Part shown: in pieces, positions 1 through 8,532 of the stretch | How positions within the stretch are numbered: the stretch's first letter is position 1 | How the letters are laid out: every line of letters starts with the position of its first letter | Assembly: GCA_040384585.1 (NCBI GenBank) | Contig: JAZKJD010000035.1 | Location: forward strand, 1 to 22,661 | Length of the DNA: 22,661 nt | Direction of reading: 5' to 3' | DNA from: JAZKJD01 sp040384585 | Lineage (GTDB): Bacteria; Pseudomonadota; Gammaproteobacteria; Diplorickettsiales; Diplorickettsiaceae | The notes under the pieces: model-generated | What the model was told of the DNA's origin: nothing | What the model saw: the letters and a program-made list of their open reading frames with translations, nothing else | The model's database searches: none | Program-made: the position numbers and the translations under genes

Positions 1-53
1 GGTAACTTAAGTTTACCTCGCTTCTTACTGTCCCAAAAACTATAGCAAGATCA
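1..53 (-). mobile_element. Left end of an IS3-group-like insertion sequence (partial)
   Basis: Bases 1-55 are the exact reverse complement of 22607-22661. Read outward from the cluster, the element begins TGATCTTGCTATAG at base 53 and continues into a GGGACAG block. This matches the TG...CA ends and the TGATCTT start I recall for IS3-group elements. The rest looks like the short leader before orfA, with a GAGG-like ribosome site and a near-palindrome around CTTAAG at the extreme end. The body of the element lies outside the window. The family assignment rests on terminal similarity from memory and is moderate; the repeat itself is directly seen. Confidence 0.6.
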
Positions 54-56
54 GTG

Positions 57-122
57 GTAGTCAGTGCTTTTTTAGGGTATTTATCTCCCGTTGAATTTGA
101 ACGACAGTTTTATCAACTCTGA
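57..122 (+). pseudogene. IS3-family transposase OrfB, C-terminal remnant
   Basis: The frame ending with TGA at 120-122 reads ...SAFLGYLSPVEFERQFYQL. The LGYLSPxEFE block is the characteristic extreme C-terminus of IS3-family OrfB (rve integrase) transposases, where it normally follows an RRHS motif. Only about 21 codons survive. They begin right at the inner edge of the IS end, so the upstream transposase appears to have been removed, possibly by the insertion of the element at 1-53. It is non-functional debris and shows repeated IS activity at this boundary. Confidence 0.65.
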
Positions 123-205
123 TCTAGAAATTAGCAAATTATCAGGCGGTTTTATTAATGAATACATACGTTAATCGTTAACTATTATTCAGCGAAACAA
201 ATTAC

Positions 206-1003
206 CTAGTTACATTCAGAACATAATAATGAAATCAAATTTTTATGTATTTCGGGAGTTCCCGCTATAACACCTGTCCCAAAGTTAGAAACAATTCCAC
301 CAGCTTCTTCAACAATAAGAGATGCAGCAGACCAGTCCCAAGGAAACAACTCATTTTCATAAAAACCATCGAAACGTCCTGCTGCAAGCCAACATAGATC
401 TAAGGCAGAACTACCAGTGTTTCGCATATCTCGAATTTGTGGCAATAAATTAGCAAATAATGTAGCTTGTAAAATACGAGCTTCCCTATAATAAGAAAAT
501 TCGGTAGCAATAAGTGCATTTGACAATTTAGCCTGCTTGCTAACACCGATAGGGATTCCATTTAAAAATGCACCTCGATTGTGTATAGCCGTAAAGAGCT
601 CATTTTTTAAAACATCATACACCACAGCAATTTTTCTATGCCAAATATTTTTTTCTTGTTCTTCACAAGAGATACTAATTGCCCAGTGAGGAATACCGTA
701 ATAGTAGTTCACAGTTCCATCAAGTGGATCAATGACCCATCTTAAACCACTACGCGATATGTTGTAACTACCTTCTTCGCCTAATAACCCATCGTGGGGA
801 CGTATCGCTAAAATCATTTTTTTTATAATAGACTCGCTTCGTTGATCAGCATATGTCGTGAAATTCAATTCACATGACTTGTATTTGGCGATCTCATGAT
901 TATTAGATTTTATAATTGCTTCTGCACTACGCTTGGCTATATCAATAGCAAATTTTAATAGGCCTTTACTATCAAAAGTATATTTTTGTGTTAAAGTTTT
1001 CAA
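206..1003 (-). CDS. Inositol-monophosphatase-family phosphatase (SuhB/IMPase-like)
   Basis: A 265-residue protein of the Mg2+-dependent, Li+-sensitive IMPase superfamily, which hydrolyses small phosphomonoesters such as inositol or sugar phosphates. The metal-binding set is complete: GEE at 75-77, WVIDPLDGT at 89-97 and PWDWSAASLIVEEAGG from 221. The length is normal for the family and there is no signal peptide, so it is predicted to be cytoplasmic. The start is TTG at 1003, with GAAGGG about nine bases upstream; a nearby ATG at 1007 is out of frame and the next in-frame Met is inside the domain. It is divergent from the ABC exporter with only 60 bp between them. In this cluster it could dephosphorylate a phosphorylated intermediate, pairing with the APH-type kinase at 7519-8532, or supply an inositol or sugar building block. 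The family is certain; the substrate is unknown. Confidence 0.9.
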   Translation of the reverse strand: MKTLTQKYTFDSKGLLKFAIDIAKRSAEAIIKSNNHEIAKYKSCELNFTTYADQRSESIIKKMILAIRPHDGLLGEEGSYNISRSGLRWVIDPLDGTVNYYYGIPHWAISISCEEQEKNIWHRKIAVVYDVLKNELFTAIHNRGAFLNGIPIGVSKQAKLSNALIATEFSYYREARILQATLFANLLPQIRDMRNTGSSALDLCWLAAGRFDGFYENELFPWDWSAASLIVEEAGGIVSNFGTGVIAGTPEIHKNLISLLCSECN

Positions 1004-1063
1004 TCATTATTACCCTTCAGCTTCGACCAGTTCTCATTAGGATGATGGGAAGCGCTACTGAAT

Positions 1064-2839
1064 ATGACAACTCCTTATTTTAGTTTGATTCACGCTGTTT
1101 GGAAACACGGAAAAGCATGGCATAAATCAATTATCCTATACTATATTTTCCATATGCTTGCTCAGATTTTTCTAAGCATGAGTCCTTATACTTTTGGAAG
1201 AACCATAAATATTCTACAGCATTTCTCATCGGAGCGATTACATGAGGTTATACTTTGGATAAGTACTAGTGTTTTTTTATTACTGATGTTTTGGTTATTT
1301 CATTGGCCCGCACGTTTACAAGAATGTAGAGTAGCTCAAAATATCAAACAAAATTTACGTGCTCAAATTTATGAGCAATTGACCTATATGCCTTTAAAAT
1401 GGCATCAAAAGCATCACTCAGGAAATGTTGTTACTAGATTATTTAGAGCATCAAATTCTCTTTTTAAATTTTCCAGTGAACAATTCATATACATTGAGGC
1501 CATAGTTAAAGTTTTTGTGTCTTGTTTCTTTCTATTATGGCTATCTTTGCCATTAGGGCTATTGAATATATTATGCTGTCTTATCGCAATTATAACAGTG
1601 CTACTATTTGACAAAAAGCTAATTCCACTTTATGCAAAAGAAAATGAAATTGATAATCGTATTGGAGCAGTATTATTTGATTATATTAGCAATATAACGA
1701 CAATTCTTGCATTACGTTTAAATAAGCTTACTAAAGATAATTTAGTTCATCGCATGTTATCAATTTGGCCTTTTTATAAAAAGAATATTGTATTGAACGA
1801 GATCAAATGGTTTACCGTAGGAGTGCTTTTAGCTGTACTACAATCAGCGATATTAATTGGATATATAATTCGTTCCCTAGATAAGTACAATATGGTGCTA
1901 ATTGGTAGCGTGGTTATGATATTTCGTTACCAATGGGATTTAAACGACGTTTTCTTTAATTTTACCTCTCAATACAGTGAACTTGCCCGAATGGACACAG
2001 ATGTCAAAGATCTCGATCCCATATTGAATGATATTAGACTTTGGAGTATTCCTATTCTAAATAATGAAATTTTTTTTACGCGATGGGATAAAATTAAAAT
2101 TCAAAAATTAATTTTTAATCACAATGAAAGCACTAACAGAAAGGAAGTATTTATTAATCTCAATTTTTGTATCGATCGCGGTGAAAAAATTGCTTTAATT
2201 GGATCAAGTGGTGCTGGAAAAAGCACACTATTAAATTTAATTAGAGGTCTTTATGAACCAAATAGTGTGTCACTCTTAATAGATGGGCAGTCATTTGAAA
2301 CGCTTGAACCATTAAAACATATCTCAACGCTTATTTATCAGGATCCTGAAATTTTTGAAAATACTATTGCGTTTAATATTACAATGGACATATCTTCTAC
2401 AGAAGATGAAATATTATCTGCTATTAGATTAGCTAAATTTGAAAATATACTAACAAATTTACCAGATGGGCTTGCCACAGATATTAGAGAAAAAGGTCTG
2501 AATTTATCAGTTGGCCAAAAGCAACGTCTTGCTCTTGCCAGAGGCCTTTTTGCTGCCCGCTTCAGCTCTATTTTACTAATGGATGAACCTACTTCGAGTG
2601 TAGATTTGCCTACTGAACGAGAAATATTAGCCAATATCCTCAACGCATTTACAGAAAAAACGATTATTGTATCATTACACCGCTTGCATCTTTTACCAAA
2701 ATTTGATCGTATTATAATGCTAGAAAATGGTAAAATTATTGCTAATGGGCTATCTAAAGTATTACTCAATATGCCTGGAGTAGTGCAGGATTTATGGTAT
2801 GGTTATTTAGAGAAACAACCTCTAGTTACCAATAATTAA
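1064..2839 (+). CDS. ABC exporter half-transporter (TMD-NBD fusion)
   Basis: A 591-residue type-IV (MsbA-like) half-transporter: an N-terminal membrane domain with hydrophobic segments at about 22-44, 62-80, 145-182 and 250-290, then a nucleotide-binding domain from about 345. The ATPase motifs are intact: Walker A GSSGAGKST at 380-388, Q-loop YQDPEIF around 426, signature LSVGQ at 481-485, Walker B ILLMDE at 503-508 and the switch His in SLHR at 539. It would act as a homodimer in the inner membrane. It is the only transporter in the cluster, so export of the product or its protected precursor is the likely role (inference). The ribosome site is weak (GGGA about 13 bases upstream of the ATG). 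The TAA stop shares bases with the stop of the convergent dioxygenase gene, within TTAA at 2836-2839. Confidence 0.93.
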   Translation: MTTPYFSLIHAVWKHGKAWHKSIILYYIFHMLAQIFLSMSPYTFGRTINILQHFSSERLHEVILWISTSVFLLLMFWLFHWPARLQECRVAQNIKQNLRAQIYEQLTYMPLKWHQKHHSGNVVTRLFRASNSLFKFSSEQFIYIEAIVKVFVSCFFLLWLSLPLGLLNILCCLIAIITVLLFDKKLIPLYAKENEIDNRIGAVLFDYISNITTILALRLNKLTKDNLVHRMLSIWPFYKKNIVLNEIKWFTVGVLLAVLQSAILIGYIIRSLDKYNMVLIGSVVMIFRYQWDLNDVFFNFTSQYSELARMDTDVKDLDPILNDIRLWSIPILNNEIFFTRWDKIKIQKLIFNHNESTNRKEVFINLNFCIDRGEKIALIGSSGAGKSTLLNLIRGLYEPNSVSLLIDGQSFETLEPLKHISTLIYQDPEIFENTIAFNITMDISSTEDEILSAIRLAKFENILTNLPDGLATDIREKGLNLSVGQKQRLALARGLFAARFSSILLMDEPTSSVDLPTEREILANILNAFTEKTIIVSLHRLHLLPKFDRIIMLENGKIIANGLSKVLLNMPGVVQDLWYGYLEKQPLVTNN

Positions 2840-3768
2840 CATACAGGAATAAAAGCATGTTCAAAGTGCATATCAATACTAAATTTTGGCTGTTTTAGGA
2901 AAAGGCTTCTATATAGACATCGGCGATCGCGAGGCGAATCAGTATAGGGTATCCTTCCGTGAGCAATTTTAGTGTTTGCCAAAATTAATAACTGGTTAGT
3001 CGTAAGTTTAAATTGATAAAAATATGGACTGTTTGGTCTAGCTAGTAAATCTAAAAAATTGATACCTCGTGCAAGATCATCCCTATTTACACCTTTTACA
3101 TTCTCCCACCTGTCCGTTTCAGTAACAGAATAGGCAGAAAAAATTTCTCCATTTTTTATAGTGAATGTTGGACCACGATTAATATCATCGCAACCGTTAA
3201 CGTTTGCTTGACGGATGAATACCCTCGGATGCATCAATGCAATTGCAGCACTCAAATTTTTATAAACTAGTGCCGCGAATGCACCACTAGCGTTAAAAAA
3301 AGTACTATCTCCTCCTGTTAGACCTGGAGATTTACAATACAACATCGACGTTTTAACATATCCAATTTTCTGAAGGGTACCGTCGCTGTGTAATTTTAGC
3401 CCTCTGGTTTTATGAAAGGAAGGATGTGAAGGATTTTTTTGTGATTTATTATCGACTGAAATTTTAGAGATTACCCCTGCTTTATAATTACCTTGCTGAT
3501 AAAGAGGTGGAATAAATGGGTTACCCAGTTCTAATAGTCTACTTATTATATTTATTGTCTCTACAATATTGATTACAATGTACCCTGGTTTTATGTCTAG
3601 TATAGCAAAGCCATGCTTATGGTATCTATCAATTAATTCATGAATAACTGGGAGGGGAATTTCTTTTACGTCATTAACTTCAATAGGATTAGATGGTATA
3701 TTTTTGAATGTAGTCCACTCTCTTTGGGATGCTAGAATCAATTTCCCAGTATTAACTTCATGTGCCAC
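2836..3768 (-). CDS. TauD/TfdA-family Fe(II)/2-oxoglutarate dioxygenase
   Basis: A putative non-haem iron dioxygenase that couples 2-oxoglutarate decarboxylation to hydroxylation or a related oxidation. The facial triad is visible, numbered from a longer TTG-initiated frame at 3792: HSD (H135, D137), and distal His278 in AHGRIPYTDSPRDRR followed by Arg residues suited to 2-oxoglutarate. The AHGRxxY block is typical of TauD and clavaminate-synthase-like enzymes. I place the start at GTG 3768 because AAGGA (3776-3780) sits seven bases upstream, whereas TTG at 3792 has no ribosome site; this gives 310 residues. Many NRPS clusters use such enzymes to hydroxylate an amino acid, free or carrier-bound, so tailoring of an amino acid or the chain is likely. 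It is the last gene of the long minus-strand operon, about 130 bp after the VOC gene, and overlaps the ABC gene stop. Confidence 0.85.
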   Translation of the reverse strand: MAHEVNTGKLILASQREWTTFKNIPSNPIEVNDVKEIPLPVIHELIDRYHKHGFAILDIKPGYIVINIVETINIISRLLELGNPFIPPLYQQGNYKAGVISKISVDNKSQKNPSHPSFHKTRGLKLHSDGTLQKIGYVKTSMLYCKSPGLTGGDSTFFNASGAFAALVYKNLSAAIALMHPRVFIRQANVNGCDDINRGPTFTIKNGEIFSAYSVTETDRWENVKGVNRDDLARGINFLDLLARPNSPYFYQFKLTTNQLLILANTKIAHGRIPYTDSPRDRRCLYRSLFLKQPKFSIDMHFEHAFIPVC

Positions 3769-3896
3769 ATGTAATTCCTTTTTACAAGCCAAGGTTATTA
3801 CGATAGCATGCCATTATGAATTTATCTATATTATAAAATCGTGATCGTTGAATACTTTTTATTTGTTTTAGATAGTAATCAACACTGATAATAGGT

Positions 3897-4340
3897 TTAA
3901 TTCTGATCCTGATCAGATAAACAGGTATGGTAAACATACCCTTTAGGGTTAAATTTCCATTCGTTATGAAACAATATTTCCCACGCATGACCATCTGGGT
4001 CAGCTACATAACCACGTAACCCTCCATGCTCAGGGCTGTCGGCGTTTCGTAACAGGCTGCCACCCGCTGAAACTAATCGCTCCATAAAAAGCGCAACATG
4101 AGCCTCCTCTTGCACCGCAAATGCCAAACTAAAAGATGCATGCTTTGTTTTATTTATTCTTTTCATATCTGTATCAAGCTCATCTAACAACCACGTACTC
4201 AAAATAAAACCATTCATCTTATACATAACTGTAGTGTTGCCCTTATGAATCGGTGACCATCCAAATCCTTCACTATAGAATTTTTTAGAGCGATCAATCT
4301 CCTTGATTCCCAATGTAATAATCGCTATCTGCTGTCTCAT
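3897..4340 (-). CDS. VOC-superfamily protein (glyoxalase/bleomycin-resistance type)
   Basis: A 147-residue vicinal-oxygen-chelate protein with two beta-alpha-beta-beta-beta repeats. The N-terminal half has the usual KKFYSEGFGW motif at 19-28, and the C-terminal half ends in GGLRGYVADPDGHAWEILF (106-124), with a likely metal-binding Glu at 121. AAAGGA lies about six bases upstream of the ATG. It follows the PKS gene by 25 bp, so the two are very probably co-transcribed. VOC proteins can be metal-dependent isomerases, lyases or dioxygenases, or metal-free drug-binding proteins. In a biosynthetic cluster a binding or sequestration role in self-protection, or a tailoring step, are both reasonable. 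The family is clear; the role is open. Confidence 0.85.
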   Translation of the reverse strand: MRQQIAIITLGIKEIDRSKKFYSEGFGWSPIHKGNTTVMYKMNGFILSTWLLDELDTDMKRINKTKHASFSLAFAVQEEAHVALFMERLVSAGGSLLRNADSPEHGGLRGYVADPDGHAWEILFHNEWKFNPKGYVYHTCLSDQDQN

Positions 4341-4365
4341 AAAAAATCCTTTTTGTTAATTAAAT

Positions 4366-7341
4366 TTAGCGTTCCTGGGAAATACATAATGACTGATGAA
4401 TGATATTAACCTGCTTTTCTAAAGTACGTGCAGCAACTATAGAGCGAGGTGATATTTTTGTACTAAATATATTCTCAATTTTATTTATAAGCGTAATCAT
4501 TAAAAGGGAATCACCACCTAAGTCAAAAAAGTCTGATTTACTATCTACAGACTCATAACTAAGTAATTCAACCCAAATTTTAGTAAGAATTTTCGTTATA
4601 GTATTTGTATTTTTATAATTGATTGATTCAGCATTTAGTACGTTTATTTTTTGAATTTTCTCTATGTTTATTTTCTCTACATTATTACTCACGTGATATC
4701 GCGTTCCTGCAACGACTTCTGGCGCAATAAATTTCGGCCCCAAAAAAGGATAGGTTGGAAGTCGTAGTAATCTGCCATTATTATACAATTTATCAAGCTT
4801 AACCGGATATCCCATAGCCCAAAATGTTCCTAAACCATGTAATATGGCCGCACCCTTAGAAACACCATTTCCAGAAAAAGAAATATTACTCAATTGCATT
4901 GATTTTATTATAGGCGTTAATGTCTTCCTTGGGCCTATTTCAACATAAATAGCATCTGGAAACGCATTTTGAAGGGATGCAATTGAATCCATAAATCTAA
5001 CAGATTGTCTAGCTTGTTTAACGAAATAATTATTCTCAAATTTATTTCCTTTTACAAGAATTTTTCCATCTGTATTAATTGCCATAGGTATTTGTAATTC
5101 ACTCAATGATAAGTTAGTAACAAATTCTCTAAGATGAATTATTGCAGGCTCAATCATAGGTGTATGAAATGCACGACTTGTTCTAAGCCGTTTGACCAAA
5201 ACGGAATCCTTCAAATGTTTTGCAAATTGATCAATATTTTTAACTGAACCGCCTACTACGCAATTTTCTGGACTGTTAATGGATACAAGGTGGATTGGTA
5301 AGTTAGATTTACGAATGTATTGCTCTGTATTGTCCTGAGAGCAATTTAATACTAACATCGCTCCTTCAGCAGAGAAATGGTGCATAAATTGTCCTCTAGC
5401 TGTCACTAAATTTGCTGCGTTTTCCAAATCAAGCGCTCCAGCACAACATGCGGCGGTAATTTCTCCAAGGCTATGACCAACGCATGCGGTTGGTGTAATG
5501 TTAAACTGTTTTAAAGATTGAAACAAAGCATATTCAAATGCAAATATTGCAGGTTGAGCAAGATCGGTTTCATTAAATTCACTATCAAAAAAATTATAGT
5601 TTCGTAATGCATTAGCGATTCGATTACGAATATTTGGTTTAAAAACATTTAGGCATTGATCTAATTTTTCTGAGAAGTCGGGTATATTTTTTTCAAATTC
5701 AACAGACATACCAGGATATTGTATTCCCTGACCAGGGAACATAAAAATTAAGGGCTTGAGTTCATTATTTGGGATTGCACTGTGGATTACGCTTTTTTTA
5801 TTAATCAATGTAGTGCTAATTTCATCACGATCCTCTCCGCAAACAATGATTCGTTTGGAAAAATTTACCCTACTCTTTATAAGAGTATATGCGATATCAT
5901 TTATGTTTCTTTCTGTTTCATTGATAAAATGGCCAAGATTTTGAGAGGCACGTTTCACTGCATCGACGTCGTTACAAGAAAGCGTAATAAGGTGCGATTT
6001 TTTTTCTATAGAAGCAGTTTCCTTTTCCTTTTTTTTCAAAACACAAGGTGATTCTCCGAGCACTATATGTGCATTTGTACCACCAATGCCAAAAGCACTT
6101 ATTGCTGCACGTCTTGGGTATTCACTGCTCCATTCAATGGATTCAGTGGGAATATAAAATGGCGTTTGATAACTATTTAAATGAGGATTTAGCTTACTAA
6201 ATCCAACTAAGGGCGGAATAATGCCTTCTTTTATAACTAATACAGCTTTTATGAGGGCAGTTAATCCCGCAGCAGCATCGAGGTGGCCAATATTAGCTTT
6301 TAAAGCACCAATGGCAATTTGATTAGGTTTTGCCCCTAATCGTGCATAGGCATTTGAACTCGCAGTCCATTCAATTGGATCGCCAAGAAAAGTACCGGTT
6401 CCGTGTGTTTCAAGATAGCCTATTGTGTTAACATCAATTGCTGCTGATCGTACAGCAGATTCTATAACATTAGCTTGCCCTATGACTGATGGTGCAAAAT
6501 ATCCAGCCTTTGCATTCCCATCATTGTTTACAGCACTACTTAAAATTATGCTATAAGGATGGGATGTGTTTTCATCAATATCTTGATAACGTTTCAATAC
6601 TAAACATGCAACGCCAGAACCTTCCACAACACCATCTGCACTTATATCGAAAGGTCGACATTGCCCTGAAGCCGATTTAATACTACCAGATGAATACAGA
6701 TAGCCCACCTGTGGAAAAGCTATACCCGCACTCACAACTATAGCATAATCGCAATCGCCATTTAATAAAGCTTGTATGGCAAAATGAACAGCAACTAAAG
6801 AAGAAGAGCAAGCAGTCTGTATTCCAACAGTAGGGCCTGTAAGATTTAATTTATACGCTATTAGACTAGCAAAAAAATCTGGATCATTCCCATGAATTGC
6901 TTGTTCTAAGATATGGGAATCAAGAGGACCTTGGGATAATAAATGTCGAAAATAACTATTTCCACTCCCAGATGCAAAAACACCAATGGAGTCTCCCCCA
7001 TCGTTTAAACATTTGATCCCTGCATCTTCTAAAGCAGCCCATGCAACTTCTAACATTAATCGATGCTGAGGATCCATTATTTCAGCATCACGTGGACTTA
7101 TCTTAAAAAATACATTATCGAATCGTTCAGCATTGGTTAAATGACCATGTACGGGTACAAAATTGGGATTCTCGATCAGCTCTTCAGATACTCCTGATTG
7201 TAGTAATTCATCGCGTGTATACCTTGTTGTAAGTATTTTCCCCTTTTTTATCGCAGACCATAACTGTGTAATATTATCGCACTTCGGAAACCGACCTGAC
7301 ATTCCAACTATCGCTACATCCATGGATTGATCGCGTAACAT
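4366..7341 (-). CDS. Type I polyketide synthase module, KS-AT-ACP
   Basis: One non-reducing PKS extension module of about 991 residues (16 are subtracted from positions counted from an upstream in-frame ATG at 7389; the numbers here use that longer count). The ketosynthase spans about 23-445, with Cys194 in TACSSS, His329 in ETHGTGT and His369 in NIGHLDAAAG, so it is condensation-competent. The acyltransferase spans about 545-850, with GHSLGE (Ser640) and an AFH specificity motif (740-742), which points to malonyl-CoA. The ACP is at about 925-1000, with LGGDSL and phosphopantetheine Ser961. There is no KR, DH, ER or TE, so the product stays a beta-ketoacyl thioester. The start at 7341 is chosen because AGGA lies six bases upstream, and because the longer start falls inside a MITE. 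With only a KS at the front, it should accept a chain from an NRPS carrier. Confidence 0.95.
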   Translation of the reverse strand: MLRDQSMDVAIVGMSGRFPKCDNITQLWSAIKKGKILTTRYTRDELLQSGVSEELIENPNFVPVHGHLTNAERFDNVFFKISPRDAEIMDPQHRLMLEVAWAALEDAGIKCLNDGGDSIGVFASGSGNSYFRHLLSQGPLDSHILEQAIHGNDPDFFASLIAYKLNLTGPTVGIQTACSSSLVAVHFAIQALLNGDCDYAIVVSAGIAFPQVGYLYSSGSIKSASGQCRPFDISADGVVEGSGVACLVLKRYQDIDENTSHPYSIILSSAVNNDGNAKAGYFAPSVIGQANVIESAVRSAAIDVNTIGYLETHGTGTFLGDPIEWTASSNAYARLGAKPNQIAIGALKANIGHLDAAAGLTALIKAVLVIKEGIIPPLVGFSKLNPHLNSYQTPFYIPTESIEWSSEYPRRAAISAFGIGGTNAHIVLGESPCVLKKKEKETASIEKKSHLITLSCNDVDAVKRASQNLGHFINETERNINDIAYTLIKSRVNFSKRIIVCGEDRDEISTTLINKKSVIHSAIPNNELKPLIFMFPGQGIQYPGMSVEFEKNIPDFSEKLDQCLNVFKPNIRNRIANALRNYNFFDSEFNETDLAQPAIFAFEYALFQSLKQFNITPTACVGHSLGEITAACCAGALDLENAANLVTARGQFMHHFSAEGAMLVLNCSQDNTEQYIRKSNLPIHLVSINSPENCVVGGSVKNIDQFAKHLKDSVLVKRLRTSRAFHTPMIEPAIIHLREFVTNLSLSELQIPMAINTDGKILVKGNKFENNYFVKQARQSVRFMDSIASLQNAFPDAIYVEIGPRKTLTPIIKSMQLSNISFSGNGVSKGAAILHGLGTFWAMGYPVKLDKLYNNGRLLRLPTYPFLGPKFIAPEVVAGTRYHVSNNVEKINIEKIQKINVLNAESINYKNTNTITKILTKIWVELLSYESVDSKSDFFDLGGDSLLMITLINKIENIFSTKISPRSIVAARTLEKQVNIIHQSLCISQER

Positions 7342-7347
7342 GTTATT

Positions 7348-7351
7348 TCCT
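7348..7351 (-). promoter_or_regulatory. Ribosome binding site that fixes the PKS start
   Basis: On the minus strand AGGA is followed by six bases and the ATG at 7341. The alternative ATG at 7389 has no ribosome site and lies within the inserted MITE, so the ancestral gene must have started at 7341 or later. Confidence 0.7.
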
Positions 7352-7375
7352 ATTGTTGACAAGATATATGGACTA

Positions 7376-7519
7376 GGGTGCGTCGTCATTTGGCACGATG
7401 ATGGTCATAAACCGTCGTATTTTCTGCGTTTCGTTACTCACATACCCGCAAGTATGCTCCGTTACGATACTCGAAAAACCACGCTTTCTGGCTCATCCTC
7501 GCTAAATGACGACACACCC
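7376..7519. mobile_element. 144-bp MITE with TA target duplication
   Basis: Terminal inverted repeats of 19 bp, GGGTGYGTCGTCATTTRGC (17 of 19 identical), lie at 7376-7394 and 7501-7519. A TA dinucleotide flanks each side (7374-7375 and 7520-7521), as expected for the Tc1/mariner-IS630 group. The interior has no coding capacity but contains a small hairpin (CATAC/GTATG around 7441-7456) flanked by inverted GTAACG/CGTTAC words. It sits between the APH kinase and the PKS in one operon. Removing the element and one TA restores a TAG stop for the kinase and leaves only about 32 bp between the two genes. It is non-autonomous and would need a transposase elsewhere in the genome. Confidence 0.75.
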
Positions 7520-8532
7520 TATTTTTTATTTCTATTTTTATCTATCAAAGAACACTTTATAATTGAATCCGAAAGCAGCTCATTTAAGATAGAATAGGCT
7601 TCATTAATAGCAAATGCATTTGTAGAAGATTTTCCAGATGCAATAATAGATGCTTTCCATAGCGCCCAGGCTAAACCACGTAACCAAGTATTACGATCTA
7701 AATCAAGATTTGAATAAAATAGATGCCGACTTTCACCTTGAAAAAATGTCCATGCAACAGATAGATCACAAGCTGGATCGCCAACCGCTAACATACCAAA
7801 ATCGATTACAGCACTTAACCGTCCTCGCTTTAATAATAAATTTCCAGCGCTAACATCTCCATGAATCCACACAGGGGGATGCAACCATTGCGTTGTAATC
7901 GCTGTATCCCAAATTTTGAGCGCAGAACACACGTCAATTTTATTTTTTAATGTATCAAGCGATTCTCGTGTTTCTTCATCATATATTTTTAAATCACCAC
8001 CACGATAAAAATTATGCATATCAGGTAAAGGGCTCGTTTTGGGATCAACAGGAATTTTTTGCAGGGCTGATAAAAATCGAGCAAGATCAATTGCCACATT
8101 ATTTTTATGGATTTGGTGAGTATACAAAGCTGGATTGCCGGGCAACCATTTATAAATAGACCATGGATAAGGGTATTCGTTAGAAGGCTCTCCAATTGCA
8201 ATGGGTTCAGGTATTGGTAAAGGTAAGTAATTAGCTAATCTAGGCAACCAGTATTGTTCTTTCTCTACCTGTGAAGCATAGTGTTGTGCGCTCGGTAGGC
8301 GTATTAAAAAATTCCTTCCTAAACGAAATGTTTGATTATCCCATCCATTATGAAGAACTGGTTTAATTGGTAAATTACTGAATTTTGGAAATTGACTATC
8401 TATTAAGTGACGCACAGTCATTTCCGTTATCTCGATACGTCTAGATCTAGTACTCATTTGTCTTTGATCCATGCGAGATATTCCCTCTGAACAACTCTGC
8501 CAAAATCTTGCCCTTAATTTCATTATGCGCAC
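7519..8532 (-). CDS. Aminoglycoside-phosphotransferase-family kinase (APH/choline-kinase fold)
   Basis: An APH-fold small-molecule kinase that transfers ATP phosphate to a hydroxyl. The catalytic loop WIHGDVSAGN (catalytic Asp226) and the metal-binding IDFG (Asp244) are intact, and a GGWDN-like N-lobe start (HNGWDNQTFRLG) and VEKEQYWLPRLA follow family pattern. The first ~34 residues are outside the conserved domain, so the start is uncertain. GTG 8532 has AAGGA ten bases upstream, Met at 8472 has GAGGG about ten bases upstream, and Met at 8457 has no clear site. The TAG stop is formed at the edge of the MITE. It lies between the glycosyltransferase and the PKS in the long operon. A likely role is phosphorylation of the product for self-resistance, or of a sugar intermediate (inference). 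Confidence 0.88.
   Translation of the reverse strand: MRIMKLRARFWQSCSEGISRMDQRQMSTRSRRIEITEMTVRHLIDSQFPKFSNLPIKPVLHNGWDNQTFRLGRNFLIRLPSAQHYASQVEKEQYWLPRLANYLPLPIPEPIAIGEPSNEYPYPWSIYKWLPGNPALYTHQIHKNNVAIDLARFLSALQKIPVDPKTSPLPDMHNFYRGGDLKIYDEETRESLDTLKNKIDVCSALKIWDTAITTQWLHPPVWIHGDVSAGNLLLKRGRLSAVIDFGMLAVGDPACDLSVAWTFFQGESRHLFYSNLDLDRNTWLRGLAWALWKASIIASGKSSTNAFAINEAYSILNELLSDSIIKCSLIDKNRNKK

Noticed and set aside
56..61. GGTAGT next to the inner edge of both terminal repeats, suggesting a target duplication and a circular molecule
   Set aside because: If the IS begins at TG (22609) and ends at CA (53), the bases directly touching it differ (GTG versus TAC), so the shared hexamer is offset and is probably chance.
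2338..2769. 143-residue minus-strand reading frame
   Set aside because: It is fully antisense to the conserved ATPase domain of the ABC exporter, which explains its openness.
3769..3792. TTG start for the dioxygenase at 3792
   Set aside because: No Shine-Dalgarno precedes it; GTG at 3768 has AAGGA at seven bases.
3782..3994. 70-residue minus-strand reading frame after the VOC gene
   Set aside because: It overlaps the VOC gene end in another frame, lacks a ribosome site, and its sequence is low-complexity and unlike any family.
7342..7389. 16-codon N-terminal extension of the PKS
   Set aside because: It begins inside the MITE and has no ribosome site, whereas ATG 7341 has AGGA at six bases.
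7340..7597. 85-residue plus-strand reading frame between PKS and kinase
   Set aside because: It mostly translates the MITE and the antisense of the kinase end; it has no ribosome site and no family resemblance.
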